From: Allomuricauda sp.
Lineage (GTDB): Bacteria > Bacteroidota > Bacteroidia > Flavobacteriales > Flavobacteriaceae
Assembly (NCBI RefSeq): GCF_013911645.1
Contig: NZ_JACESV010000001.1
Span: 868,001-932,000, forward strand
Direction: 5' to 3'
Length of the DNA stretch: 64,000 nucleotides
Below the pieces are notes generated by a model. That model made no database searches and had not been told where the DNA came from. It saw nothing but the letters and a program-made list of their open reading frames with translations. Numbering within the stretch: the stretch's first letter is position 1; each line of letters begins with the position of its first letter. Shown in pieces: positions 25,878 to 36,122 of this stretch. A program made the position numbers and the translations under genes.

Positions 25878-27362
25878 TCATTTGGTAATCTTTTCTGAAA
25901 TAAATGCACTGAACTCCCTTGGATGAAAATCCCATATAAATGGTAACAGATAGTACACCATAAGAGACAGGAACACAATGGAAACAATATTCATCCATAT
26001 CCCACTTTTGGCCATATCGGATATTTTTAAATATCCCGACCCAAAAACAACCGCATTGGGCGGCGTTGCCACTGGAAGCATAAAAGCACAGGAAGCAGCT
26101 ACTGTGGTAGCAACCATCAATATGTAAGGGTTGATGTCGAGTCCTATGGCAATTGGCGCCAAAATAGGAAGTAACATGGCGGTCGTAGCCAAGTTTGAGG
26201 TCACCTCGGTGATAAAGTTTACGGAGGCAACAATCACTACAACCAATACAACAAGGGCCAATCCTTGCAACAGACTCATTTGACTGCCCAGCCATTCTGC
26301 CAATCCAGTCGTTTCAAAACCAGAGGCCAAGGCCATTCCCCCTCCAAACAGTAATATAATTCCCCAAGGAAGCTTTACAGCGTCTTCCCAATTGATCAAA
26401 GGCTCTTTTTTGTTGTCACTTTTAATCGTAAACAGCAAAATGCCAGCGCACATGGCTATTATGGTATCATCGATGGCCGGCAACAAGGGTTGAAGCACAA
26501 AAGAGCGGGTTATCCATGCAAAAGCGGTAAGGACAAAGATGCCCAAGACTATTTTTTCTTCCTTCTTCATGGGCCCCAGCTCCTTTATCAATGAATTGAT
26601 TTCCTCCCTTCCACCCGGAAACTCTTTCTGTTTAAAGGTAAAGGCAAATTTGGTCAGGTAGATCCAAGCGATGACCAAAAGTGGTATAGCTATGGGCAAT
26701 CCCCACTTGGCCCATTGCCAAAAAGTAATCTCTATCCCATAGACCTCTTCTACATAACCGGCGAAGACCAAATTCGGAGGTGTTCCAATCAAGGTGGCCA
26801 CCCCTCCAATGGAAGCACTGTAGGCTATTCCGAGCATAAGTGCCTTCCCAAAAATCAAGTTTTCGTCTTCCCGGGTAGCAGGGTTGTCCTTTAGTTGTGT
26901 TACAATGGACATGGCTATGGGCAACATCATTACGGAAGTGGCCGTGTTGGAAATCCACATGGACAAGAATGCTGTTGCCACCATAAAGCCCAGAATAATC
27001 TTGGAGACATTGGTCCCTATGATACGAATAACCTGCAAAGCAATCCGTTTATGCAGATTCCATTTTTCTATGGCAATGGCCAACATAAAGCCGCCCATGT
27101 ATAAAAAAATGTACTTGTGTCCGTATGAAGCAGTGGTACTCGATAAGTCCACAGCTCCCGTCAATGGAAATAAAATAATGGGCAAAAGTGCGGTCACCCC
27201 TATTGGGATAGCCTCGGTCACCCACCATATGGCCATCCAGAGTGTAATTCCCAACATGCTAAAAGCACTCTCTGGCATACCGGAAGGAGGGTCAAAGGTT
27301 TGCAGTATCAAAAAGACCAATGGCCCCAGTACCAAAAAAATATTTCTTTTTACCAAACTCAT
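25878..27362 (-). CDS. DASS/SLC13-family sodium:anion symporter
   Basis: A 494-residue inner-membrane symporter with about a dozen hydrophobic segments. Paired SNT-type motifs are present: ISNTATSVMMLPIAMSIV and, in the second half, SNLATTAMLLPILAPIA, plus SIGGVATLIGTPPNLVFAGY. The family imports succinate, tartrate, citrate, sulfate or related anions with sodium. Its placement in a SusCD operon means that the outer-membrane cargo or its hydrolysis product is probably a di- or tricarboxylate. It overlaps the upstream SGNH-like gene as ATGA. Confidence 0.93.
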   Translation of the reverse strand: MSLVKRNIFLVLGPLVFLILQTFDPPSGMPESAFSMLGITLWMAIWWVTEAIPIGVTALLPIILFPLTGAVDLSSTTASYGHKYIFLYMGGFMLAIAIEKWNLHKRIALQVIRIIGTNVSKIILGFMVATAFLSMWISNTATSVMMLPIAMSIVTQLKDNPATREDENLIFGKALMLGIAYSASIGGVATLIGTPPNLVFAGYVEEVYGIEITFWQWAKWGLPIAIPLLVIAWIYLTKFAFTFKQKEFPGGREEINSLIKELGPMKKEEKIVLGIFVLTAFAWITRSFVLQPLLPAIDDTIIAMCAGILLFTIKSDNKKEPLINWEDAVKLPWGIILLFGGGMALASGFETTGLAEWLGSQMSLLQGLALVVLVVVIVASVNFITEVTSNLATTAMLLPILAPIAIGLDINPYILMVATTVAASCAFMLPVATPPNAVVFGSGYLKISDMAKSGIWMNIVSIVFLSLMVYYLLPFIWDFHPREFSAFISEKITK

Positions 27363-28138
27363 TTTTGGGTCTTGTACGGTTCAAAATTCATTTCATCTAC
27401 CAATTGTCTCAAAAAGTTACCTGTTGTTGGCAAGACAAACGATAGATATAATTTTTCGTCGTTCGCATCCTTAGTGATCAAACGGTCTGGGACCTCAAGA
27501 ATGGATTTGTCCGTAAGCAATTTGGTAATGGTCAAAGCAATCAAATATGTACCATCTGAAGAAGGGTGTTTGTCATCAAAATAGAATTCCAAATCAGGCC
27601 TCGCAGTTCTGGCCTTCATGTACACCGGCCCCACGGGCAACACTTTTGCCTTTAGCGATGTGGCCAGATCCATGTACTCTTTGGTAATGGTCTCTTGCAT
27701 CAATGGATTGGATTTATAGGCCCAGGTCATATAGAAAATGGGCTCCGCTCCTTTGGAACGGACCAATTCAGCAAACTTGCTTCCATATTCCTTAAAACGT
27801 TCCGGGGTGTCTATGGTACTAAGGCTATGGTCTCCGAACACAACATAGTCCCATTCTTTCTCTTCAAGCAGTTGGCGGGTAACCGTTCCTTTTTCACTTT
27901 TCCAGTGCTGCTCCAAATTACTGCCTCCCACAGTGGATTGATGTGCAGAAATATCAACCCCCTGTGTTTCGGCCATGGCGTCCACCAATTGGGGCATATT
28001 CCAAAAGTAGGTAAAGCTATTTCCAACAAACAATATTTTGATGGGACCTTCCTTTTCTTGGGCACTTAACTGAACCGGAATGGTCAGCACCAGTGCAACA
28101 ATCCATATACTCAGATTCTTGATATGCTTATTTCTCAT
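27359..28138 (-). CDS. SGNH/GDSL-like hydrolase, exported
   Basis: A 259-residue protein with signal peptide (IWIVALVLTIPVQLSAQ). The GDSL block reads ILFVGNSFTYFWNMP (Ser in GNSFT), block III-like residues occur in VVFGDHS, and the Asp-His pair appears as FDDKHPSSDGTYL. These fit a DUF4886-type SGNH esterase. The ATG at 28138 gives the cleaner signal peptide; the frame opens at 28153. It may release the organic acid that the co-transcribed DASS symporter imports. Confidence 0.8.
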   Translation of the reverse strand: MRNKHIKNLSIWIVALVLTIPVQLSAQEKEGPIKILFVGNSFTYFWNMPQLVDAMAETQGVDISAHQSTVGGSNLEQHWKSEKGTVTRQLLEEKEWDYVVFGDHSLSTIDTPERFKEYGSKFAELVRSKGAEPIFYMTWAYKSNPLMQETITKEYMDLATSLKAKVLPVGPVYMKARTARPDLEFYFDDKHPSSDGTYLIALTITKLLTDKSILEVPDRLITKDANDEKLYLSFVLPTTGNFLRQLVDEMNFEPYKTQK

Positions 28139-28164
28139 AATTTGATAATGCAATTCTTTATTAT

Positions 28165-29583
28165 TTATTGATTGACCTTGGTTTCATCAAAGAAGTCGGG
28201 GATAGGGTTGGGAACATTATCGTTCCTGTCTATTTCGGATTGTGGATACAAAAAACGTTGCGGTAACTGATTGCCCGTGTTCGGGGTAATAGGCACCCTG
28301 ACCACTGTTTCTCCCTCAGTTCTTCTGGTATCGTTGAATGTCTCTATTTGACCGAACAAGGTAATGTAACGTTCTTCCAGGATTTCGCGAAGTAGCGCAT
28401 TTTCTGGACTGATACCATCCGTGTTTTCCATACCTCCCGCTTCAAAGTCAGCAGGCACATAAGGTTCATAATTTACTTGGGATGGGTCTACATTTCTCAG
28501 GTACCCTCCGGTATCCATAAATGCCCTATACTCGTTCAGGTTGGATAGACCTGTCCCAAAACCATTGACTCGTAAGCCTGCCTCAGCCAAAATAAGTAGG
28601 TTTTCCTCATAAGTCACCAAAGGTGCGGGAGCATCTTGTGCAGCAAAACCTTCCTCTATATTGGGTTGTATCCCTGTACTATTTATGGTAAAAAGAAAAC
28701 CAAATCGTCCTGTTTCATCCGTCTTGGCATTTCCCCTATAATTGGAAGGTATCGGATTGCCTGCGCTTGGATCCACAAGGCTTGCCATAAAATCGGATAC
28801 TATGAGATCGGACTGGCGTACTTCTATGGCAAAAAACTGATAATTGAGATTGGAGTTTTCCGCCGCAGTTCCATGCGGTCCGTACATACTGTTCGCCATG
28901 GAGCTAATTCCGTTGCCCGCGGCATTCAATGCAGCTTGATAGTTCTTGGTATGCATGTAAAAACGTGCCTTAAGCGTATAAGCTGCCTCTATCCATGCAT
29001 TGGCGTCTCCATCAAAATAAATATCGGAACCGGCACTTGGTCTTCCCGTTCCTTGGCCCAACAATGAAATTGCGGCATCCAAGCTGTTCTGTATTTTTCC
29101 ATAAACCGAGGTTTGGCTTTCAAACACAGGGTCTGTGATCGCAACATTCCCGGCTTCATCAAAAGGGATGTCGCCATATAAGGATGCGATAGAACCTGCA
29201 ACCTGAGCCTGTAAAACCAAGGTTATTCCCTGAGCAATCGGTCCAATTTCATCTTTGAGAGAGGTCTCTTCTGCAATCAAAGCGTTTCTATAGCCATTCA
29301 CAAAGGCATCGTTCCAAAGGGCGTCAAAATCACTGGTAGTCACGGAATAATTATAGAACCCTTCATGCTGTCTATCTATTCCTCTATATTGACCTGCAAA
29401 AATAGCTGCTCGACGAGCTGATTCCCCACTCTGGAACAATAGGTTTCCGACTTCGGCACCTGTAAGAACCGAACCAAAAGAACTCTCCGTAAGATTATTG
29501 GGGTCGTTGTTCAAATCATCGACCAAGTCACTACAGGATATCAGTAGTGCGCAAAGTATTACGATTGATATATAGCGTTTCAT
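28165..29583 (-). CDS. SusD/RagB-family outer-membrane lipoprotein
   Basis: A 472-residue SusD-like_2-type lipoprotein (LLISCSDLVDDLNNDPNNLT) with TPR-like helices and a C-terminal NTRRTEGETVVRVPITPN region. It forms the lid of the TonB-dependent transporter encoded upstream. It is close in type to the SusD at 60097 (both begin with VDDLNxxPNxLT), which places the two loci in one subfamily that is often used for peptides or small molecules rather than long glycans. Confidence 0.93.
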   Translation of the reverse strand: MKRYISIVILCALLISCSDLVDDLNNDPNNLTESSFGSVLTGAEVGNLLFQSGESARRAAIFAGQYRGIDRQHEGFYNYSVTTSDFDALWNDAFVNGYRNALIAEETSLKDEIGPIAQGITLVLQAQVAGSIASLYGDIPFDEAGNVAITDPVFESQTSVYGKIQNSLDAAISLLGQGTGRPSAGSDIYFDGDANAWIEAAYTLKARFYMHTKNYQAALNAAGNGISSMANSMYGPHGTAAENSNLNYQFFAIEVRQSDLIVSDFMASLVDPSAGNPIPSNYRGNAKTDETGRFGFLFTINSTGIQPNIEEGFAAQDAPAPLVTYEENLLILAEAGLRVNGFGTGLSNLNEYRAFMDTGGYLRNVDPSQVNYEPYVPADFEAGGMENTDGISPENALLREILEERYITLFGQIETFNDTRRTEGETVVRVPITPNTGNQLPQRFLYPQSEIDRNDNVPNPIPDFFDETKVNQ

Positions 29584-29600
29584 TATAATAGTTTTTTTGA

Positions 29601-32600
29601 TTAGAAGTTAAGTGTTAGGCTAAACAAGTAGGATTTCGTGCTTGGGTTGTTGAAATAATCTATCCCCCTAGCTGCACTTACCCCCGAAAGATTGGTATCG
29701 GGGTCGTTTCCTTCAAATGGGGCCCATAAGAACAGGTTTCTTCCGGTCACTGAAAATTCAGCGGATTGAATTCCCATGGAATCCGCCATCCATTCATTTT
29801 TTAAGCGATAAGAAAGGCTCAATTCCCTTAAACGGGTCCATGAACCATCTTCAATATACAGTTCATCGTTCCCATTGCTGAAAAACCCTCCATCTCCATT
29901 GTACCATGCTTCAGTAAGTGCGACCGGGCCTGCGCCAAAATCCTGTACATTACCCCTGAAGGTTTCTCCGATATTGATAATGTTACCGTCCGCAGTAAAG
30001 TAATTTCGTGTCGCCGTGACCTCATTGGCCGTATCGTACCAGGTTCCCAAATCCCGCATCACGGATTTGGTTCCAGCATAAATATCGGCACCTTGATAGG
30101 TCTCTAACAGGGCCGTCAATCTAAAATTTTTATAGGAAATATTGGTGGCCAATGACCCTTGCCAATCTGGGTTGGGGTCACCGATCACACCTTCCACTTG
30201 GTCTTGCTCGGGGAATCCGTATTCATCATAAACAATGGAACCATCCTCGTTCCGGAGGGTTCTGGAGCCCCACAAAACACCCAAAGGCTCTCCTTCTACC
30301 GCACGGGAACTAACTGCAGAAAGGCCTCCTAGGTTCAAGGATTCGATTCCTGCCAAATCGGTCACTTTATTACGAACCTGTGTGAAATTCGCATCCATCG
30401 ACCAGCTAAAATCTCCCGTATCTATGATACGATAGCCCAAATCCAGTTCGTACCCTTTATTTTCGATTTCCGCACCATTGGTATATACGGATGTGTAGCC
30501 AGTTGAATTGGCCTGTGGAAACTCCAACAACACATCTTCCGTAACATTGGAAAAGTAAGTACCACTGATGGAAAGCTTGTTTCTAAAAAAGCGTAGGTCC
30601 AAACCTAACTCCATTTCCTTTTTCCTTTCCGGTTTCAAATTGGTATTTCCACGACTGGCACTCGGTACAAAAGCTCCATTACCGAACAACCCTAGATTCA
30701 ACCCTCCTCCGTATGAATCTCCAAATGTGGGGGAAACATATACATTTGAGGTGTTGTATCGGGCGGGCTGTACACCGACCTCACCATAGGAAGCCCGTAA
30801 TTTTCCAAAAGAAAAGAAGGTACTTTCCATAAAAGGTTCCAACTCGGAAAACTGCCAAGCCACAGAAGTAGATGGAAAAATGAAAGCCTTGTTGTCCATA
30901 TCCCCAAAAGTAGATGCGGTCTCGCCCCTGACCGTGGCATTTACATACAACATCTCATACAATGCAAATGATGCCGACGAATATACCCCCACGGTACGTT
31001 CCTGTCCTTGCGAACTATTGGTCACTATATTTTCGGGCAGTATGTTATCCGAATCCCTTATACCACTGTCCACATCGAGGAACTGAACAAAGTTGGTCCC
31101 GACATATCCATTTACCGCTCTTGATTTATCGTTATAATTGAATCCCAACAAAAAATCACCACTGACATCGTCCGTTAGGTCAAAATTGGTCTTGGCGATG
31201 TAATCCATATTAAAAATGGTATTGGTAGCCAACTCCTGACTTATAAAACCAGATCTGTAGGATCCTGACGCTGATCCTGGTGTAAAAAATTGATTTCTTT
31301 TCTCACTATAATGATCAAGCCCCACTCTACCGATCAAGGTCAACCAAGAGTTGGGCGTAGCGGTCAACTCCACATTGGTGATAAAACGATCTACCTTGGC
31401 CAAATTTTCCTGCTCGTTTATGGTCCACAATGGGTTATTGTATGTAGGTGTACCGTCCGCCCCCAAGGGTTCCCTGTATGATCGATGTCTGTCAGATACC
31501 GGAGTCGCATTACCATTTGCATAATAGTCACCCCGATAACCCGATATATCAAAATCCACTGGGTTCCTCAGCAATCCGAGATATAGTCCTGAACTGTTAG
31601 CTCCTTTTAAAATTCTATTGGACTTGGTACGGGAATAGGATGAGCTGATCTTCAAACTAATTGCATCGGTAAAGTTTTGTCTGGCATTAAAGCGCATGGT
31701 CGTTCTATTATAATCGGAATTGTTCCTGATGATACCTTGTTGGTCCAGATTTCCCAAGCTAAAGAACATGGAACCTTTTTGATTGCCTCCACTAACGCTC
31801 AAGTTGTTTTCCAAAAAGTGGCCATTATTAAAAATCTTATCAAAATTGGAATCATGGAAGGTCTGCCTTGAGTTTTTGTTCAAAATAGGATAATATACAT
31901 TCCGTTTTGATCCAAATAAAATTCCCCCGAGGTATCCAACTCGTCCAGGCCACCAGAGCGTTCGGAAAGTTTATCGCCCCAAGAATCCCTTGCCCTTTGA
32001 TCATATACCCCATTGTCACCCTGTCCATATTCATCCTGTTGTGGATATCTACGATTGATTTCATCGTAGGAATAGGTGTTCTTTAAACTTACAGAAAGTC
32101 GACTGTTGAACTTACCGGTTTTGGTGGTAATATTGATGACACCGCCCAACGCCTGGGTACCCCATAGAGCCGCTGCCGATGCTCCTTTGAGTACGGTAAT
32201 GCTCTCGATATCGTTCGGATTGATATCGTTCAGCCTTGATTCTTGGTTCACTCCACCGCTATCGCTGTTTCCTCGCACATCGTTACTAATGGGAACGCCG
32301 TCCACAATAATAAGCGGTTGACTGTTTCGGGTGATGGAAGACACCCCCCTGATCTGAATGTAGGAACCTGCCCCCGGATCGCTCGAGTTCCGTGAAATAC
32401 GTACCCCGGAGGATTTACCCGATAAACTATTGAGTACATTGGTCTCCCCTGCCTCGGCCACCTTGTTCCCAGAAACCGTGGAACTGGCATAACCCAAATC
32501 GTCTTTCTGTTCCTTAAACCCCAAAGAAGTTACGACAACCTCATCAAGGGCCTCTGCACTCTCTTCCATTACAATATTTAAGGTAGCACCGCTCCCCACC

Positions 32601-32851
32601 GTTTTGGTTACCGTGGTAAACCCAATATAACTGAATAGAACTTGTGAGGATTCATCGCGTACCGTAATGGCGTAATTACCATCAAAGTCTGAAGTTGTTC
32701 CATTGGTTGTCTCTCGCTCAAGTATAGAAACCCCTGGCAATGGCTGTCCATTTTCGTCAGTTACTTTTCCGGAAATTTGTTTTTGAGAAGATACAATTTG
32801 AAAGGAAAGGACCCCAAGAAGCAAAAATGCATGCTTAAGTCTGAATTTCAT
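29601..32851 (-). pseudogene. SusC/RagA TonB-dependent transporter, split by a frameshift
   Basis: Two overlapping frames (31880-32851 and 29601-31883) make one SusC of about 1,080 residues. The first holds the signal peptide, carboxypeptidase-regulatory-like domain (ISGKVTDENGQPLPGVSI), DEVVVTSLG box and plug (ALWGTQALGGVINITTKTG). The second holds the barrel to a terminal SFSLTLNF-like strand. At about 31900 the first frame ends in QNGMYIILF, whereas YYPILNKNSRQTFHDSNFDK continues in the other; the SusC at 61508 has RYYPVITKNSRETYSDSNYD here. One lost base (GGAAAT to GGAAT) explains the split. Confidence 0.9.
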
Positions 32852-32984
32852 TTTAAATGTTTTAAGTTTGATTAGTTTAGAGTAAAAACTACCAAAAAAA
32901 CAAAAGTTGTTGTTTTGATATTATTGTGCTTATGTGATTGACAATTATATAAATAATCATCATTTATATTGTCACTTTAATAAC

Positions 32985-33004
32985 TTTTATCAATTTTTAT
33001 CAAT
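32985..33004. promoter_or_regulatory. Tandem 10-bp repeats between SusC and HTH-TM genes
   Basis: TTTTATCAAT occurs twice without a gap (32985-32994 and 32995-33004) and a third partial TTTTA follows. The 10-bp period puts them on one face of the helix, 15 bp before the start of the putative membrane regulator. They are candidate operators in the 168-bp divergent gap. Confidence 0.4.
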
Positions 33005-33019
33005 TTTTAACCGACTTAC

Positions 33020-34177
33020 ATGCATACAGAAGACGAGATAAATAAAATTCATGCGGAATTTATCTCAAAACTAGAACGCCATTATGGCAAATACGATCCG
33101 AACACGAACAAATTCGAATCCACAAGCAATTCAAAGATTGCACGTGACCTATTTTATAGTGATTCACAATTCTCTAGATTAATAAACAATACAGCATCGG
33201 AAGGTGAGCTTACCCGGGCCCTACGAAATGTTCAGCGTCTCTTGGACGTAAATGAGCTTCGCGGTAAGGTGAAGAAGTTAGGTGAAAAGCCTAGCGATTC
33301 CTCTTTCAGCAATAAAAAGTACCTTTTTGGTATCGGGCTTTTACTATTAGGTTGTATCCTGACCACCTACATGATAACACGTTCAAACGAAACAATTGAC
33401 CAAACCGAGGAACTATCCGAGGAGACCCGATACGAAATGTTGCGATGGGGTTTTGAAAATAACTACGTAAAACCCTATGTTCGACTAAAGGAACTACCTG
33501 AAGATTGTTACTACCCCTGTTACAAGTACCAAGGTAAATGGAAGCTCAAAGAAGAATATAAAATTCCTTTTTTTAGGGAAAGAAACGGATTTCATTATGT
33601 AGCAAAAGAAGTGGTCATGTATGCCAGGTGCATGGATGAACGGGATGATCGCGGAGAATCTTTCGAAGGATATGAATACCAAAAACATGAGATTTGGTAT
33701 GATAAACGCGAGGTTCCCATCGATTCATTTCTAACTAAGGACGCCAATCCCAAATTGATTTCATCCTACATGAACTCCAACTTTGAAGATGACCCCAATT
33801 ATGTGAAAATTGCTTATGTGCATACCTTTTTCAAAACCGAGTTCAGTATTGATGGTGAACAGATACAGCGATCCGGCAAGGCCATTGGACGTGACATTGA
33901 GTTTGTCCCTCAAGAAGTTCTGGAAAAAGAGGCCGTATCTGCAAAGTTATTGAACGAACTAAAAAGCGAGACCAACTCCATAGCCAAAAATCTATTGGAG
34001 GACTTTTCAAAACCCATTACGTGTAATCCGACGATGGCTCCCAATGTGGATTTTAACCAAATCAAAAAGGGGGATGTCTTAAGTTTTGACTGCCAGTTCA
34101 GCACCGGGAGATTTCTTGTTGACTATAACAAATCTTACATTTTCACAGATCAATACATCAGTACCTTCTGTAGATAG
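33020..34177 (+). CDS. Putative membrane-anchored HTH regulator of the SusCD locus
   Basis: A 385-residue protein not assigned to a named family. Residues about 1-95 are soluble and contain an HTH-like segment (NSKIARDLFYSDSQFSRLIN). A single membrane span follows (LFGIGLLLLGCILTTYMI, residues about 105-123), then a 260-residue periplasmic domain with cysteines (CYYPCYKY near residue 160, a late FDCQFSTG). The layout is a one-component sensor: cytoplasmic DNA-binding head and envelope sensor. It is divergent from susC, as SusCD regulators often are, and nearly meets the convergent pckA. Confidence 0.6.
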   Translation: MHTEDEINKIHAEFISKLERHYGKYDPNTNKFESTSNSKIARDLFYSDSQFSRLINNTASEGELTRALRNVQRLLDVNELRGKVKKLGEKPSDSSFSNKKYLFGIGLLLLGCILTTYMITRSNETIDQTEELSEETRYEMLRWGFENNYVKPYVRLKELPEDCYYPCYKYQGKWKLKEEYKIPFFRERNGFHYVAKEVVMYARCMDERDDRGESFEGYEYQKHEIWYDKREVPIDSFLTKDANPKLISSYMNSNFEDDPNYVKIAYVHTFFKTEFSIDGEQIQRSGKAIGRDIEFVPQEVLEKEAVSAKLLNELKSETNSIAKNLLEDFSKPITCNPTMAPNVDFNQIKKGDVLSFDCQFSTGRFLVDYNKSYIFTDQYISTFCR

Positions 34178-34186
34178 ACCAAAGAT

Positions 34187-35803
34187 TTAGAATGCGTACC
34201 GTTGTGGTCCTCCCCTCCGGATTTCCTCACTGGCATGCTCCTCGAACTTTTTAAAGTTCTCCCTAAAGGCATTGGTAAGCTTAAAGGCCGTTTTGTAGTA
34301 GGCATCGTCATTGTCCCATGTGGCCCTTGGGCTCAGCACCTTGGTCGGAACTCCAGGACATTCCCTCGGTTGGGCCACCCCGAACACGGAGTGGATGTGG
34401 TACTTCTCATAATTGTACAGTCCCAGCTCCCCGTTCAATGCGGCGCTGATCATTGCCCTGGTGTACTTCAGCTCCATGCGCGTGCCCACTCCGTAGGGAC
34501 CGCCCGTCCAGCCCGTGTTGACCAACCATACGTCCACACCGGACTCCTTCATCTTCTTGCTCAGCATCTCCGCATACCTGGCCGGGTGCAAAGGCATGAA
34601 CGGCGCCCCGAAGCATGCCGAAAAGGATGGCTGTGGCTCCACAACGCCGGCTTCCGTTCCCGCTACCTTGGCCGTATAGCCCGATATAAAGTGATAGGCG
34701 GCCTGTGCAGGGGTCAGTTTCGAAATGGGGGGCAATACCCCGAAAGCGTCCGCCGTAAGGAAAAAGATGTTCTTTACGTTTTTCCCTATTGATGGCCACT
34801 GTATGTTATCGATATGATGGATGGGATAGCTTACCCTAGTGTTCTGGGTGATCGAGGTATCGCTGAAATCGACCTCGCCGTTGTCGTCCATCACCACGTT
34901 TTCCAATATCGCCCCTTTTTTGATGGCCCCGTAGATTTCCGGTTCCTTTTCTTTAGATAGGTCGATGACCTTGGCATAACAGCCGCCCTCAAAATTGAAT
35001 ACCGTATTGTCCGGCGTCCAACCATGCTCGTCGTCGCCGATGAGCCTTCTGTCCGGGTCCGTGGACAAGGTCGTCTTTCCAGTTCCCGACAGGCCGAAGA
35101 ATATCGCCGTGTCCCCAGATTCCCCCACATTGGCGGAACAGTGCATGGGAAGAGTGCCCTTGTAAACGGGAAGGATAAAGTTTAGCGCGGAGAAAATCCC
35201 TTTCTTGATCTCCCCGGTATAACCAGTGCCCCCGATAAGGGCAATCTTTCTGCCAAAGTTCAGTATCGCAAAGTTGTGCTGTCTGGTGCCGTCCTCCTTT
35301 GGGTCGGCCATAAAGCCAGGTACGTTCACAACGGTCCACTCGGGGTCAAAGTCCCCCAATTCTTCCTCAGTGGGCCTTAGGAACATATTGTACGTGAACA
35401 TATTGGACCATGGGTACTCGTTGATTACACGGATGTTCAAGCGGTAGTCATGATCGGCACAGGCGTACGCATCTCGGACATATAGCTCTTTGGTGTTCAG
35501 GTAGGCGATTACCTTGTCGTACAGCTCATCGAACTTTTCGCTGTCGAAGGGGATGTTGATGTCTCCCCACCAGATCTTGTCCTTGGTGATATCATCCTTC
35601 ACAATGAAGCGGTCCTTTGGGGACCGTCCCGTGAACTCCCCGGTATTGACTGCCAAGGTACCGGAGGAGGCCTCTTCGCCCATTCCATTGTCGACCGTTA
35701 TTCCCTGGAGCTCTTCCGGGGACAGTTGGTAATGGATGTTGTTGGAGTTAAGGTTTAATTTTTCAAGCGACACAATAACGTCGGCGGAAGGTGATAAGGA
35801 CAT
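34187..35803 (-). CDS. pckA: Phosphoenolpyruvate carboxykinase (ATP), copy 1
   Basis: A full-length 538-residue ATP-dependent PEP carboxykinase that converts oxaloacetate to PEP for gluconeogenesis. Motifs: GEFTGRSPKDRFIVKD, kinase-1a P-loop GLSGTGKTTLS, metal-site FFLTADAFGVLPP, and PRATWDN near the end. It is colinear with the copy at 55683 and strongly conserved, but its third codon positions are visibly richer in G and C. It lies between the putative SusCD regulator and the mobilisable element. Either copy could be the housekeeping one. Confidence 0.97.
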   Translation of the reverse strand: MSLSPSADVIVSLEKLNLNSNNIHYQLSPEELQGITVDNGMGEEASSGTLAVNTGEFTGRSPKDRFIVKDDITKDKIWWGDINIPFDSEKFDELYDKVIAYLNTKELYVRDAYACADHDYRLNIRVINEYPWSNMFTYNMFLRPTEEELGDFDPEWTVVNVPGFMADPKEDGTRQHNFAILNFGRKIALIGGTGYTGEIKKGIFSALNFILPVYKGTLPMHCSANVGESGDTAIFFGLSGTGKTTLSTDPDRRLIGDDEHGWTPDNTVFNFEGGCYAKVIDLSKEKEPEIYGAIKKGAILENVVMDDNGEVDFSDTSITQNTRVSYPIHHIDNIQWPSIGKNVKNIFFLTADAFGVLPPISKLTPAQAAYHFISGYTAKVAGTEAGVVEPQPSFSACFGAPFMPLHPARYAEMLSKKMKESGVDVWLVNTGWTGGPYGVGTRMELKYTRAMISAALNGELGLYNYEKYHIHSVFGVAQPRECPGVPTKVLSPRATWDNDDAYYKTAFKLTNAFRENFKKFEEHASEEIRRGGPQRYAF

Positions 35804-36122
35804 GATTTGTTGTTCTTTTGATTTATATATGCCTTCAAGAATATCAAAAAAATGGAAGGTTAAAAAGCTTTAACAACGTTTACTGAATTTTATCGACTTT
35901 AATGTCAATTGGAGTCGCTCCTTTCTACTATGATCTCATATTAATAATTTTCAATTACGTTCTGCTTAAAAGAAATGAAGTTAAGGTATTTACTAAATTC
36001 CAAAATAAGAATCCCCAAATCTTACCCCAACTTTTGCGCTTGGATCCTATCGGGTTTTTGTAGCGTTCCGGTAGATAAGCGTGAAGCAAAAACCCGGTAG
36101 GGCGCAACCTACTTTTTGGATC
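35804..36122. other. Intergenic region between pckA and the relaxase gene
   Basis: The right part contains an inverted repeat described separately (36046-36101). The remainder is AT-rich and must carry the pckA promoter. No gene, tRNA or second copy of the attachment core was found, so the left end of the mobilisable element is not defined here. Confidence 0.4.
36046..36101. repeat. Inverted repeat downstream of the relaxase gene
   Basis: CCTATCGGGTTTTTG (36046-36060) and CAAAAACCCGGTAGG (36087-36101) are inverted copies matching at 14 of 15 positions around a 26-base loop. It lies 20 bp after the relaxase stop codon and may be a terminator or a transfer-related structure. Confidence 0.5.

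Noticed and set aside
26884..27474. 196-codon open frame on the plus strand
   Set aside because: Antisense to the DASS symporter and SGNH-like genes, whose family motifs are clear in the other frame.
31880..31910. Programmed ribosomal frameshift in susC
   Set aside because: No slippery heptamer or following pseudoknot is evident at the change of frame; a simple one-base loss explains it.
34202..34792. 196-codon open frame on the plus strand
   Set aside because: It lies wholly antisense to the highly conserved pckA and has no family-like motifs; its openness follows from the G/C-rich third positions of that gene.
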